Positions 42,713 to 51,244 of a stretch of 64,000 bases of DNA are shown here, piece after piece. Numbering within the stretch: the stretch's first letter is position 1; every line of letters starts with the position of its first letter. The translations under genes were made by a program, and so were the position numbers. A model generated the notes under the pieces. It did no database searches and had not been told where the DNA came from. It saw only the letters and a program-made list of their open reading frames with translations. The stretch is from UBA4479 sp963974935 (GTDB lineage Bacteria > Pseudomonadota > Alphaproteobacteria > Rhodospirillales > Casp-alpha2), in assembly GCA_963974935.1 (NCBI GenBank), contig CAXBEV010000012.1, positions 1 through 64,000 on the forward strand, read 5' to 3'.

Positions 42713-43624
42713 TCACATCGATGCCGCTTGATCGTCGCCGAAGTATTTTTTCTTGGCGAGCGACTGGCTTTCATAGATCGAGCCGGATTTCAGCGGGCCG
42801 GGATACGGCAGGCGGATCGGTGCGGCAACGATACGGGGCTCCACCGTTGGCTCGCCAGCGATGATGGTATTGACGTAGTTCTCCCACGATCCAATGCGAT
42901 CCATACCGCGGATATCCCATGCGTCGGCGGCAGCAACTTGAAACAACAGCAGACGCCTGCTTTTTCCAGACGTATTTTTTCCCGAGCCGTGCACCATTCT
43001 GACATGGTGGAAACTACACGATCCGGCTGTGCCGGTAATCTGCTCGGCGCGCGAAAAATCGATGTCGCAGAGGTCAGGATTCATCGCCCCGATGAAACGA
43101 CCATCCTGATGGTGATCAAACGTCGGACCTTTGTGTGATCCTGGCACACAAAGCAGCGGGCCGTTGGTTTCCGTCATGTTATCAAGCATGACACCGACGG
43201 CCAGCACGTCGTCGTTGGTGTGTGGATAGAAGGCCCAGTCCTGATGCCATTCAACGGGCGACCCGTAGTCTGCGGATTTCAGGTTGATCTTAGAGCCATG
43301 CATGCGCAGGTTTTCGCCGATCAAGGCTGTGAGTGCCGCGATCAAGCGTGGGCGCTTGGCCATCTTGTTGAACACCGGATGATGCAGGAAAGGCTCCTTG
43401 ATGCGCCGCACGCGCGGCCTATCGGGTGTATGGCTAGGTTCCAGATCAATGACATCGGTATGATCACTGAGGCCGTGAGCACTTTCTATCAACCCATCCA
43501 GCGCGTCCGTCATTTCTTTGATGTCGGCTGGTGAGAAAATTTCTTCAACAACGACAAAGCCTTTTTCTTTATATTCGTTTATCTGCGCGTCACGAATGAC
43601 AGGTTGTGACGGGGTGGTGTCCAT
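42713..43624 (-). CDS. Phytanoyl-CoA dioxygenase (PhyH) family oxygenase
   Basis: A 303-residue Fe(II)/2-oxoglutarate oxygenase. Iron ligands: His and Asp in PVEWHQDWAFYPHTNDD, and a distal His in HHVRMVHGSGKNTSGKSRR, with the Arg of the latter segment for 2-oxoglutarate. MLDNMTETNGPLLCVPGSHKG is typical of PhyH proteins. First gene of the minus-strand catabolic unit after the GntR regulator, ten bases ahead of the D-hydroxyacid dehydrogenase. It probably hydroxylates the imported substrate (inference). Confidence 0.88.
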   Translation of the reverse strand: MDTTPSQPVIRDAQINEYKEKGFVVVEEIFSPADIKEMTDALDGLIESAHGLSDHTDVIDLEPSHTPDRPRVRRIKEPFLHHPVFNKMAKRPRLIAALTALIGENLRMHGSKINLKSADYGSPVEWHQDWAFYPHTNDDVLAVGVMLDNMTETNGPLLCVPGSHKGPTFDHHQDGRFIGAMNPDLCDIDFSRAEQITGTAGSCSFHHVRMVHGSGKNTSGKSRRLLLFQVAAADAWDIRGMDRIGSWENYVNTIIAGEPTVEPRIVAAPIRLPYPGPLKSGSIYESQSLAKKKYFGDDQAASM

Positions 43625-43652
43625 CTCGATGGCCTTTCTTCAGATGCGGGTA

Positions 43653-44375
43653 TTATTGAATCGGTGAACTGAAGTGTTCAGGAAAGTGCGCCCGGATATC
43701 TTCGGTCGCAGAAACGGTTCCTTTGATATGTTCGCGGACGGCAAACTCTGCCGCCTCAGGCGAGCCCGACGCGATTGCGTTGATGATGGCGGTGTGATCT
43801 TTGATGATCGCACAGGCTTTGTCTTTTATCGGTAAATGCAAATGGCGAAGGCGATCAAGGTGTGCGCGACGCGCATTAATAATGTCCCACAGTCCGCCGA
43901 CGTTCGCCATTTCGTACATGCCGCGATGAAATTTACTGTCTGCTTCTGCGAAGGCGGCGAGATCATTTGCTTTTAGATGCGCAGACTGATGTTGAACAAT
44001 GCTGCGTAAGTCGATCAATTGCGTTTCGGTTATTTTGCCGCAAAGCGAACGCGCTATTTCCATTTCGACGCTGCAACGCAGAAAGTGTGCTTCGCGTGCG
44101 CTTTGAACATCGATATAGGCAACTTCTGTTCGGGATTGAGGAAAGATATCGACCAGGCCTTCTTCTTCAAGCAGCATAAGAGCTTCGCGTACCGGGGTTT
44201 GACTCACGCCAAACGTTAAAGCGATTTCTTTTTTTGAGAGCTGCGTGCCGGGCGGTAACGTCAAATCAATGATCTGCTGCCTAAGTGCAGCGTAGATTTG
44301 TTGAGACGCCGAAACCCTCAAGCCTTTTTGATGGGCTATTTCCGATTTCTTTTTAGCGGAAACATCGTCTGGCAT
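43653..44375 (-). CDS. GntR-family regulator, FadR/FCD subfamily
   Basis: A 240-residue repressor or activator. The N-terminal winged helix reads QIYAALRQQIIDLTLPPGTQLSKKEIALTFGVSQTPVREALMLLEEEGLV. The C-terminal FCD domain has the metal/ligand pocket residues in FAEADSKFHRGMYEMAN, HTAIINAIASG and AVREHIKGT. It sits between the minus-strand oxidation genes and the plus-strand TRAP/dehydratase genes and probably controls both. The ATG at 44375 is used; the longer frame from 44474 would cover the operator region. Confidence 0.92.
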   Translation of the reverse strand: MPDDVSAKKKSEIAHQKGLRVSASQQIYAALRQQIIDLTLPPGTQLSKKEIALTFGVSQTPVREALMLLEEEGLVDIFPQSRTEVAYIDVQSAREAHFLRCSVEMEIARSLCGKITETQLIDLRSIVQHQSAHLKANDLAAFAEADSKFHRGMYEMANVGGLWDIINARRAHLDRLRHLHLPIKDKACAIIKDHTAIINAIASGSPEAAEFAVREHIKGTVSATEDIRAHFPEHFSSPIQ

Positions 44376-44436
44376 TTTGTGTCTCTTATAGCGGGATTGT
44401 CGTGCCGTCCGTCGGAATAAATCTTGACTCTTATAC

Positions 44437-44473
44437 TGATATGTTAGTACATCAAATGTCAACTGATATATCA
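44437..44473. promoter_or_regulatory. Probable GntR operator region
   Basis: Two related palindromic elements lie between gntR and dctP: TGATATGTTAGTACATCA (44437-44454, imperfect) and TGATATATCA (44464-44473, perfect). FCD-type GntR regulators often bind such short T-rich dyads. No other dyad is seen in the 152-base divergent region. Confidence 0.45.
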
Positions 44474-44527
44474 ATTTGTCAGTTGCAGATAAAATAAAAC
44501 AAACGATCAGATTGGGAGATCACTTAA

Positions 44528-45559
44528 ATGTTCAAGAAATCACTCATTGCCCTGTCCCTTGGGGCGCTTGTGCTGGCGGGAGCACCGGATAGTGCCGATG
44601 CCAAAACCTTGAAAGTTCAAGCCAGTTCCAAGGCTGGCGATTGGGCGCACCGTTTTATGACCGACAAATGGGCGCCGAAACTCGACGCCATGACCGGTGG
44701 TGAAATTAAGATTGATGTTTTGCCGACGAAAGCCGTCGTGCCGCACCGCGAAACGATCGACGCGGTCGCTAACGGTATTCTCGATGGGGACTTGAACGCG
44801 GTCTCATATTTCTCTGGTCGCGATCCGGCATTTGCCATCATCGGTGACCTGATTGCCGGTTACGACACCGTTGACCAAGTTCGCACATTTTGTCAGTACG
44901 GCGGCGGTAAGGAAATCCTGCAAAAGCTCTACGACAAGTACACCAAAGGTCAGGTGCATGTTGTTGGTTGTGGCCCTTACGCCAAGGAAGCATTTGTCTC
45001 AACGGTCCCGATTAGAACCGTTGCTGACTTTGCAGGCGTGAAAGTGCGCTCGCCCGAGGGTCTTGCTGCTGAAGTTTTCAAGCGCGCAGGTGCCGCACCG
45101 GTGTCACTGCCATTCTCCGAAGTTTACACGGCGCTTGAAAAGAAAGTTATCGACGCCGCAGATGCATCTGCGCACGTCAACAACGATGCAAGTGGCATGT
45201 ATAAGGTTGCCAAATTTCCGATCTACCCGGGTATTCACTCCATGGCCGTTTTGCAGTTTATCGTGAACAAAAAAGTTTGGGATAAGCTCGGCGTAAAAGG
45301 TCAAACGACGCTCGAAGTTTGGTATCAGGCCGCCTACGACGCGATGCGCCGTGAAGCTGATCTTGAAGACCAAGCGGTCGCTGCCAAACAACGCGCCGGC
45401 AACGACGTGACGGTGATCGATTGGTCGCCTGAAGAGCGTGCCAAATTCCGCGAAATTGCGGTTGGTGCATGGAACGACTTTGCCGCCAAGTCACCGTTGG
45501 CCCAGGAAGCCCTGGATGCGCATCTCAATTACATGAAATCCACCGGCTTGCTCAAATAG
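44528..45559 (+). CDS. dctP: TRAP transporter substrate-binding protein (DctP type)
   Basis: Periplasmic solute receptor of 343 residues. Signal peptide at 1-25 (KKSLIALSLGALVLAGA, cleavage near ADA). The mature protein has the DctP pattern: LKVQASSKAGDWAHRFM, YFSGRDPAFAIIGDL, and KVRSPEGLAAEVFKRAGAAP, which contains the conserved Arg that clamps the carboxylate of the ligand (VRSP). The ligand is therefore likely a carboxylic acid. Strong terminator follows at 45571, before dctQM. Confidence 0.93.
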   Translation: MFKKSLIALSLGALVLAGAPDSADAKTLKVQASSKAGDWAHRFMTDKWAPKLDAMTGGEIKIDVLPTKAVVPHRETIDAVANGILDGDLNAVSYFSGRDPAFAIIGDLIAGYDTVDQVRTFCQYGGGKEILQKLYDKYTKGQVHVVGCGPYAKEAFVSTVPIRTVADFAGVKVRSPEGLAAEVFKRAGAAPVSLPFSEVYTALEKKVIDAADASAHVNNDASGMYKVAKFPIYPGIHSMAVLQFIVNKKVWDKLGVKGQTTLEVWYQAAYDAMRREADLEDQAVAAKQRAGNDVTVIDWSPEERAKFREIAVGAWNDFAAKSPLAQEALDAHLNYMKSTGLLK

Positions 45560-45570
45560 GTCGGTAAATT

Positions 45571-45605
45571 TGCCGCCGCATTCCAAAAGGGTGCGGCGGC
45601 ATTTT
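45571..45605 (+). terminator. Strong terminator between dctP and dctQM
   Basis: TGCCGCCGCA / TGCGGCGGCA with an 11-base loop, followed by TTTTC. It stands 11 bases after the dctP stop and before dctQM, so it probably keeps binding-protein mRNA in excess over the membrane subunits. Confidence 0.85.
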
Positions 45606-45652
45606 CTTGCATTGTACGCTTTGTTTTCTGTGACCGTTCCGGGGAGGGAACC

Positions 45653-47686
45653 ATGAAGGGAATGACAGAGAGGATGGTCGGTGCGCCCGCATTTGATGGG
45701 CTTGGCCAGTCTGTCGATCACGTCAGCCGGTTCGTTGGACTTGCTGTCGGAAACCTCTACCTGATGGCCGCGTTCTGTACCCTTTGGGAAGTCGTCGCGC
45801 GCTACATTTTTAATGCCCCGACGCAATGGGTTTTTGAAGTTGTCATGGTCCTTTGTGCATCCGCGTGGATGTTGTCGGCCGGTTTTGTGACGCTGCAAAA
45901 GCGCCATATCGGGATCACGGTTTTTTATCTGATGGCTTCAGAGCGGACCCGCTGGTGGCTCGATCTGTTCGCGATGGTGGTTGGCATCTTTGCGCTTTAT
46001 ATGCTGGTCGCCGATACAATGATTCGTGCGATTGAGAGCATCGACCTCATAGAGCGCGGCGGAACAGCCTGGAACTCACCGCTGCCGATGGTCCTCAAGA
46101 CCATTCTTGTCGCAGGTCTTTTCATGTATCTCGTGCAGTTGCTGGTGAATTTGAGCCGGCACTTCCGCACACACATGCTGCAAGTCGGCGTCTATGCAGT
46201 CTTAGCACTTATCTGTCTGCGCTTGCTGTTGCAGGGTTTTGCACATTACGGCGGTTACGACAGCATGTCGGTTGGACTCGAAGATGCACTCGATGAAATG
46301 AGCGGCGCATTTTTCGATCAATTCCGTGTTGATCGCGAGGACGTCGGCATTGCCACGATCTCTTTTTTGATCGTTGCCGCACTGCTTGCGTTGATGATGA
46401 CGGGCATGCCGCTCGGTATTGTCACGCTGATCATCTCGGTCATGTGCGCGATTGCGTTTTATGGGTTGCAGGGTATCTACCTGGTGTCCACGAACGCGAT
46501 GGACCTGTTGGAAAAGTATCCGTTGGTCGCGGTGCCGTTTTTCGTTTTGATGGCCTCTATTCTTGAACGTTCTGGGATCGCGCAAGATCTATTCGATGCG
46601 ATGTCCATCTTTGCCGGCGGCCTGCGTGGCGGCGTTGCCGTGCAAACCACGGTTGTCGCCGTGATCCTTGCCGCGATGTCAGGTGTCATGGGGGGCGAGA
46701 TCGTTATGTTAGGGCTCGTCGCGTTGCCGCAAATGCTGCGGCTTGGATATGACCGCAAACTCACCATCGGTCTCATCTGTGCGGCCGGCGCGTTGGCGAC
46801 GTTAATTCCGCCGTCCATTGTGATGATCGTTTATGGCCTCAGCGCCAATGTCGGGATCGGCGATTTGTTTTCGGCTGGTTTTATTCCGGGTCTGATGCTG
46901 GCGACGTTCTATGTCACGTATGTTCTGGCACGCTGTAACATTAACCCGTCACTCGCCCCGACGGCAGCTGAGATCGCTTTGAAAACCGGTGAGGTTGCAA
47001 AACTTGGTCGCCATCAGATTGTTGCGGTGGGGCTATGTATCTTGCTGATCTTTTGCGTCATGGGCTCTATCTACGGCGGCATTACGAGTGTCACTGAGGC
47101 CGCTGCTGTCGGCGTATTTGGCGCGATTTTGGTGGCAGCCGTGCGGTTCAAATTCAACTACCCATTGTTGCGCGATTGCCTTGCCAATACGATGGCGGTG
47201 GTCGGGACCATCATCTGGTTGATCTTAGGTGCGGTCGCGTTTGTTGGACTTTATAACCTGATCGGTGGTGCAGACTTTATGCGCGATCTGATCAAAAGCG
47301 CAGGCTTTGATGCACTTGGCACCATCTTTGTGATGATGGCGATCCTCGTCATCCTCGGCACGTTCATGGAATGGATCGCGATTATCTTTATCACGGTGCC
47401 GGTTTTTGCGCCGGTCGTTCGTGACCTCGCACCGGAACTTGGTCTGCAGCCTGAATGGGCTGCCGTCTGGTTCGGTATTTTGTTCGTGATGAATATCCAA
47501 ATCTACTTCCTGTCACCGCCATTCGGCCCGGCCTGTTTTTGGCTTAAGTCTGTGGCGCCTAAGGACGTCACGTTGCAGGAAATTTTCGTCAGCGTGATTC
47601 CGTTTATCGGGTTGCAGATCATCGGCATGTTGCTGGTGATGTTCTTCCCGCAGATCGCACTTTGGATGCCACAGGCGCTAAACTAA
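45653..47686 (+). CDS. dctQM: Fused TRAP transporter membrane subunits DctQ-DctM
   Basis: A 677-residue fusion. The DctQ part (about 1-165, four helices) contains NLYLMAAFCTLWEVVARYIF and WEVVARY-type helix starts. The DctM part (about 240-677, some 12-13 helices) contains LVAVPFFVLMASILERSGIAQDLFDA, GVMGGEIVMLGLVALPQMLRLGYDRKL and TLIPPSIVMIVYGL. Between them is an extra helix and a soluble loop (about 180-235), so the fusion is longer than DctQ plus DctM. It uses an ion gradient to import the ligand bound by DctP. Confidence 0.93.
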   Translation: MKGMTERMVGAPAFDGLGQSVDHVSRFVGLAVGNLYLMAAFCTLWEVVARYIFNAPTQWVFEVVMVLCASAWMLSAGFVTLQKRHIGITVFYLMASERTRWWLDLFAMVVGIFALYMLVADTMIRAIESIDLIERGGTAWNSPLPMVLKTILVAGLFMYLVQLLVNLSRHFRTHMLQVGVYAVLALICLRLLLQGFAHYGGYDSMSVGLEDALDEMSGAFFDQFRVDREDVGIATISFLIVAALLALMMTGMPLGIVTLIISVMCAIAFYGLQGIYLVSTNAMDLLEKYPLVAVPFFVLMASILERSGIAQDLFDAMSIFAGGLRGGVAVQTTVVAVILAAMSGVMGGEIVMLGLVALPQMLRLGYDRKLTIGLICAAGALATLIPPSIVMIVYGLSANVGIGDLFSAGFIPGLMLATFYVTYVLARCNINPSLAPTAAEIALKTGEVAKLGRHQIVAVGLCILLIFCVMGSIYGGITSVTEAAAVGVFGAILVAAVRFKFNYPLLRDCLANTMAVVGTIIWLILGAVAFVGLYNLIGGADFMRDLIKSAGFDALGTIFVMMAILVILGTFMEWIAIIFITVPVFAPVVRDLAPELGLQPEWAAVWFGILFVMNIQIYFLSPPFGPACFWLKSVAPKDVTLQEIFVSVIPFIGLQIIGMLLVMFFPQIALWMPQALN

Positions 47687-47722
47687 GCGCGACAAGGCTA
47701 TATAGGTTTTAGGAGCACTCTC

Positions 47723-47872
47723 ATGTCTATGCCCGAAGAACTACACGATGATCTTGAGAAAGAAGGCGTTCATAACAGCGATTACTACGGCATCTTGCCG
47801 GGGATCGGCGGGGTGATTATTGGGCTCTTACTCATCGTTATTATGTTCGCGCTTGCCGACGGGTTTGCGTGA
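47723..47872 (+). CDS. 49-residue single-helix membrane protein in the TRAP operon
   Basis: Short gene with a strong ribosome site (AGGAG, 7-9 bases before the ATG). The protein has an acidic N-terminus (MPEELHDDLEKEGVHNSDYY) and one hydrophobic helix at about residues 26-45 (ILPGIGGVIIGLLLIVIMFA). It lies 36 bases after dctQM and 19 bases before the dehydratase gene, so it is in the same operon. Unrecognised; possibly a small accessory subunit of the TRAP transporter. Confidence 0.7.
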   Translation: MSMPEELHDDLEKEGVHNSDYYGILPGIGGVIIGLLLIVIMFALADGFA

Positions 47873-47891
47873 CGCCGAAGGTAGCGAGACA

Positions 47892-49628
47892 ATGACAGAA
47901 AAGAAAAAATACGAGGACTTTCGTAGTTATCGCTGGTACGGCGTTGACGATCTGCGGGCATTCGGTCATCGCTCGCGGACCATGCAGATGGGGTATGACG
48001 CTCAGGATTGGGACGGCAAACCGATCATCGGCATCATCAATACGTGGTCCGATATCAGCCATTGTCACATCCACTTTAAGGAGCGTATCGAGCACGTAAA
48101 ACGTGGAATACTACAGGCCGGTGGATTTCCGATCGAGCTACCGGCAATTTCTCTGGCTGAGCCAATCGTTAAGCCGACGACGATGATGTACCGAAACTTT
48201 CTGGCCATGGAGACCGAGGAGCTTTTGCGTTCACATCCCATCGATGCCTGCGTCTTGATGGGGGGATGTGACAAGACAACGCCGGGTTTGCTTATGGGGG
48301 CAATCTCGATGGGCCTGCCGACGATTTTCTTCCCGGCGGGTCCGATGCTGAACGGAAATTGGAAAGGCAAGCGCCTCGGTAGTGGTTCGGATACCTGGAA
48401 GTATTACGATGACCTCCGTGAAGGCAAGATCACCAAGGACGACTGGCAGGAAGTTGAGGAGGGCATCGCGCGCTCCTACGGCCACTGCATGACGATGGGC
48501 ACGGCATCGACCATGACATCCATCGCAGAAAGCATGGGATTCATTCTGCCGGGTGGCGCTTCTATCCCGGCACCGGATGCCAATCACATACGCCTCGCGA
48601 CACACACCGGGCGGCGTATTGTCGAAATGGCATGGGAAGACCTAAAGCCCAGTGACATATTGACGCGCGCGTCGTTTGAAAACGCGATTGCCGCCGCCAT
48701 GGCCATGGGCTGTTCGACCAACGCGATTGTTCATGTGGTCGCCATGGGTCGGCGCGCCGGGTTTGATATCAGTTTGGATGATTTTGACAAAATTGGTCGG
48801 ACCGTGCCCGTAATCGCCAACATTCGACCGAACGGCGATACCTATCTGATGGAAGACTTCTATTACGCCGGCGGTATCAAAGCGATGCTTAAGCGGATCG
48901 AAAAGCATCTGGATGGTACTGCGCAGACCGTCAATGGCAAGACCATCGGTGAGAACATTGAAAATGCTGAAGTCTATAACGACGATGTGATTCGTACGCT
49001 TGATAATCCGATTTACCCATCCGGTGCGTTGGTCGTGCTCAAGGGTAATCTGGCGCCCGATGGATGCGTCATGAAGGTGTCGGCGATGGATAACCGATTT
49101 TTAAAACATACCGGGCCGGCGTTGGTGTTTGACGACTACCCGTCCATGAAAGTAGCGATCAACGACGAGAATATTGAAGCTAACGCAGATACGGTGTTGA
49201 TACTCCGTAATGCGGGGCCGCAGGGCGGGCCGGGGATGCCGGAGTGGGGTATGCTGCCGGTGCCGATGAAGCTGGTGAAACAGGGTGTCCGTGACATGTT
49301 GCGGATGTCAGACGCACGGATGAGCGGCACCAGTTACGGTGCCTGTGTTTTGCACATCGCGCCTGAATCATATATCGGCGGCCCTTTGGCACTGGTCAAA
49401 TCCGGGGATCTGGTCACCGTCGACGTGGAAAAACGTCTGATTCAAATGGAAGTGGACGATGACGAGTTGGCGCGACGGCGCGCCGCATGGAAACCTCTCC
49501 CGCCCCGCTATGAACGCGGCTACGGCAAGATGTTCTTAGAGCATATTGAGCAGGCACAGGACGGTTGCGATTTCGATTTTTTGAAGACGGATCATGGCGC
49601 TCCGGTCCCGGAGCCGGACATCTACTAA
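47892..49628 (+). CDS. IlvD/Edd-family dehydratase, probably sugar-acid type
   Basis: Fe-S dehydratase of 578 residues. Cluster-ligand cysteines are in SHCHIH, MGGCDKTTPGLLMGA and SYGHCMTMGTASTM; MGCSTNAIVHVVAMGRRAG, GPQGGPGMPEWG and RMSGTSYGACVLHIAPES follow the family order. The pattern resembles aldonate dehydratases (arabinonate/xylonate type) more than the IlvD of branched-chain amino-acid synthesis, and the operon with a TRAP importer agrees. It would convert a 2,3-dihydroxy acid to a 2-oxo-3-deoxy acid. The ATG at 47892 follows AAGGTAGCG. Confidence 0.9.
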   Translation: MTEKKKYEDFRSYRWYGVDDLRAFGHRSRTMQMGYDAQDWDGKPIIGIINTWSDISHCHIHFKERIEHVKRGILQAGGFPIELPAISLAEPIVKPTTMMYRNFLAMETEELLRSHPIDACVLMGGCDKTTPGLLMGAISMGLPTIFFPAGPMLNGNWKGKRLGSGSDTWKYYDDLREGKITKDDWQEVEEGIARSYGHCMTMGTASTMTSIAESMGFILPGGASIPAPDANHIRLATHTGRRIVEMAWEDLKPSDILTRASFENAIAAAMAMGCSTNAIVHVVAMGRRAGFDISLDDFDKIGRTVPVIANIRPNGDTYLMEDFYYAGGIKAMLKRIEKHLDGTAQTVNGKTIGENIENAEVYNDDVIRTLDNPIYPSGALVVLKGNLAPDGCVMKVSAMDNRFLKHTGPALVFDDYPSMKVAINDENIEANADTVLILRNAGPQGGPGMPEWGMLPVPMKLVKQGVRDMLRMSDARMSGTSYGACVLHIAPESYIGGPLALVKSGDLVTVDVEKRLIQMEVDDDELARRRAAWKPLPPRYERGYGKMFLEHIEQAQDGCDFDFLKTDHGAPVPEPDIY

Positions 49629-49640
49629 ATGGAGACATTG

Positions 49641-50366
49641 ATGACGACGAAAGCGCTTTCCGCCGAGACGCGGCACAAACTGATGCATGTAAGTACCGCA
49701 ACGTTATCAACGGCGCTTTTTAAAATCGGAATCCGTAATCAGTTTTTGCAAGATGTGCATCCGTTGGGCTTTAAGGGCAAAAACATGGTCGGACAGGCCT
49801 ACACGCTACGCTACATTCCGGCGCGCGAAGACTTGAATCCGATTTCCGTGTTCCAAAACCCAGATCATCCGCAGCGCGTCGGTGTCGAGGAATGTCCCGA
49901 AAGCTATGTGATGGTTATCGATAGTCGCAAAGACGCGCGTGCGGCATCGGCGGGATCAATTCTGGTGACACGCATGATGAAACGCGGTGTTGCCGGTGTC
50001 GTCACCGATGGCGGGTTTCGCGATTCACCAGAAATCGCCGCTCTTGATATTCCCTGCTATCACAACCGGCCGTCGGCACCGACCAATCTGACGATCCATC
50101 AGGCGATTGAACTCAACGGCCCCATCGCGTGTGGTGACGTTGCTGTGTACCCGGGGGATGTGATTGTGGGCGATGGCGAAGGGGTAATCGTTATCCCATT
50201 GCATATGGTCGATGACATCGCCGCGGAGGCAATTGAAATGACGGCTTTTGAAGACTTCGTGACCGAGCGGGTCAACGAAGGGGCGGGGATTATCGGTCTT
50301 TATCCGGCCACGAAAGATGAAAATAAAGTTGCCTACGCCGAATGGCGCGCTAAGCACGGCCGATAA
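49641..50366 (+). CDS. RraA-fold protein, first copy (aldolase/oxaloacetate decarboxylase-like)
   Basis: A 241-residue protein of the RraA/HMG-aldolase family (also called demethylmenaquinone methyltransferase-like). The conserved core is VMVIDSRKDARAASAGSILV and GVAGVVTDGGFRDSPEI, where Arg and Asp of the GG.RD motif bind substrate and metal, and VYPGDVIVGDGEGVIVIP. In catabolic operons this fold often acts as a 4-hydroxy-4-methyl-2-oxoglutarate-type aldolase. GGAGA precedes ATG 49641; ATG 49629 is possible. It is 12 bases after the dehydratase. Confidence 0.85.
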   Translation: MTTKALSAETRHKLMHVSTATLSTALFKIGIRNQFLQDVHPLGFKGKNMVGQAYTLRYIPAREDLNPISVFQNPDHPQRVGVEECPESYVMVIDSRKDARAASAGSILVTRMMKRGVAGVVTDGGFRDSPEIAALDIPCYHNRPSAPTNLTIHQAIELNGPIACGDVAVYPGDVIVGDGEGVIVIPLHMVDDIAAEAIEMTAFEDFVTERVNEGAGIIGLYPATKDENKVAYAEWRAKHGR

Positions 50367-50391
50367 AACCAAAGCAATAGGAGAAAAAGCG

Positions 50392-51093
50392 ATGAGCGAC
50401 ATTACGGCTGATGATCTGAACGCACTGACCCAGTGGGACACGCCGACAATTTGTAACGCACTTGAAGAAATTGTCCCGGAGCGCCGGGGTCATGGTTTCA
50501 CGACCGAGCCGTTGGTTGCACTCGACCCGGATTTGCCGCCGATTTGCGGATATGCGCGTACGGCAACCATTCGTGCGGCTGAACCGCCGAATGAAACGCC
50601 TGCGGAGATGGCGGCGAAACGGGCTGCATATTATAAATATGTTGCGCAAACGCCGATGCCCGCAATTGCCGTCCTTCAGGATATCGACCCGCGCCCTGGC
50701 GTCGGCGCTTTCTGGGGTGAGGTGCAGACAAATATTCACAAAGGCCTCGGCCTATTGGGGTGTGTGACCAATGGTTCATTTCGCGATGTCACGGACAGCG
50801 CGCGTGGGTTCAATCTGTTGGGGGGCGAAGTCGGTCCCAGTCATGCCTATGTTCACGTCGTCGACATAGACTGTCAGGTGACAGTCTACGGTTTGACCGT
50901 CTCGACCAACGATATTGTACATGCGGACCGGCATGGTGCGGTGATGGTGCCGAAGCACGCGGTGAAGAAAATTCCGGCGGTCGTTGATCTGATTTCGCGT
51001 CGTGAGGCGAAAATATTGGATGCCGCAAAAGCGCCTGGCTTTAACGTCGATAAATTGATCGAGGCCATGGGCCAAGCACGCGACATTCATTAA
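50392..51093 (+). CDS. RraA-fold protein, second copy
   Basis: A 233-residue relative of the preceding gene. The core is GLLGCVTNGSFRDVTDSARGF (NG.(F)RD motif), VYGLTVSTNDIVHADRHGAVMVP. The N-terminus WDTPTICNALEE is typical. TAGGAGAAAAAGCG lies before the ATG. The two copies differ strongly, so they may have different substrates or form a heteromer. Last catabolic gene of the plus-strand unit. Confidence 0.85.
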   Translation: MSDITADDLNALTQWDTPTICNALEEIVPERRGHGFTTEPLVALDPDLPPICGYARTATIRAAEPPNETPAEMAAKRAAYYKYVAQTPMPAIAVLQDIDPRPGVGAFWGEVQTNIHKGLGLLGCVTNGSFRDVTDSARGFNLLGGEVGPSHAYVHVVDIDCQVTVYGLTVSTNDIVHADRHGAVMVPKHAVKKIPAVVDLISRREAKILDAAKAPGFNVDKLIEAMGQARDIH

Positions 51094-51128
51094 ACGGGCA
51101 GTGTGATAAAAACGCGTGGGTGAGGCTG

Positions 51129-51227
51129 ATGTTTTGGGCTCTAGCCGGGTTATTGGCCGTGATTTTTTGCATATACTTGTTGGTGCCGCTCTTAAGCGCG
51201 CGCGATACCTCTAAACATGTCCCCTAA
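51129..51227 (+). CDS. Possible 32-residue membrane peptide
   Basis: ATG after GTGAGGCTG; the peptide is one hydrophobic helix (FWALAGLLAVIFCIYLLVPL) with a short polar tail. Size and layout resemble KdpF-like or other regulatory membrane peptides, but there is no family match I can claim. It is 35 bases after the second RraA gene. Confidence 0.3.
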   Translation: MFWALAGLLAVIFCIYLLVPLLSARDTSKHVP

Positions 51228-51244
51228 TGCCGATGCTGGTTGGA

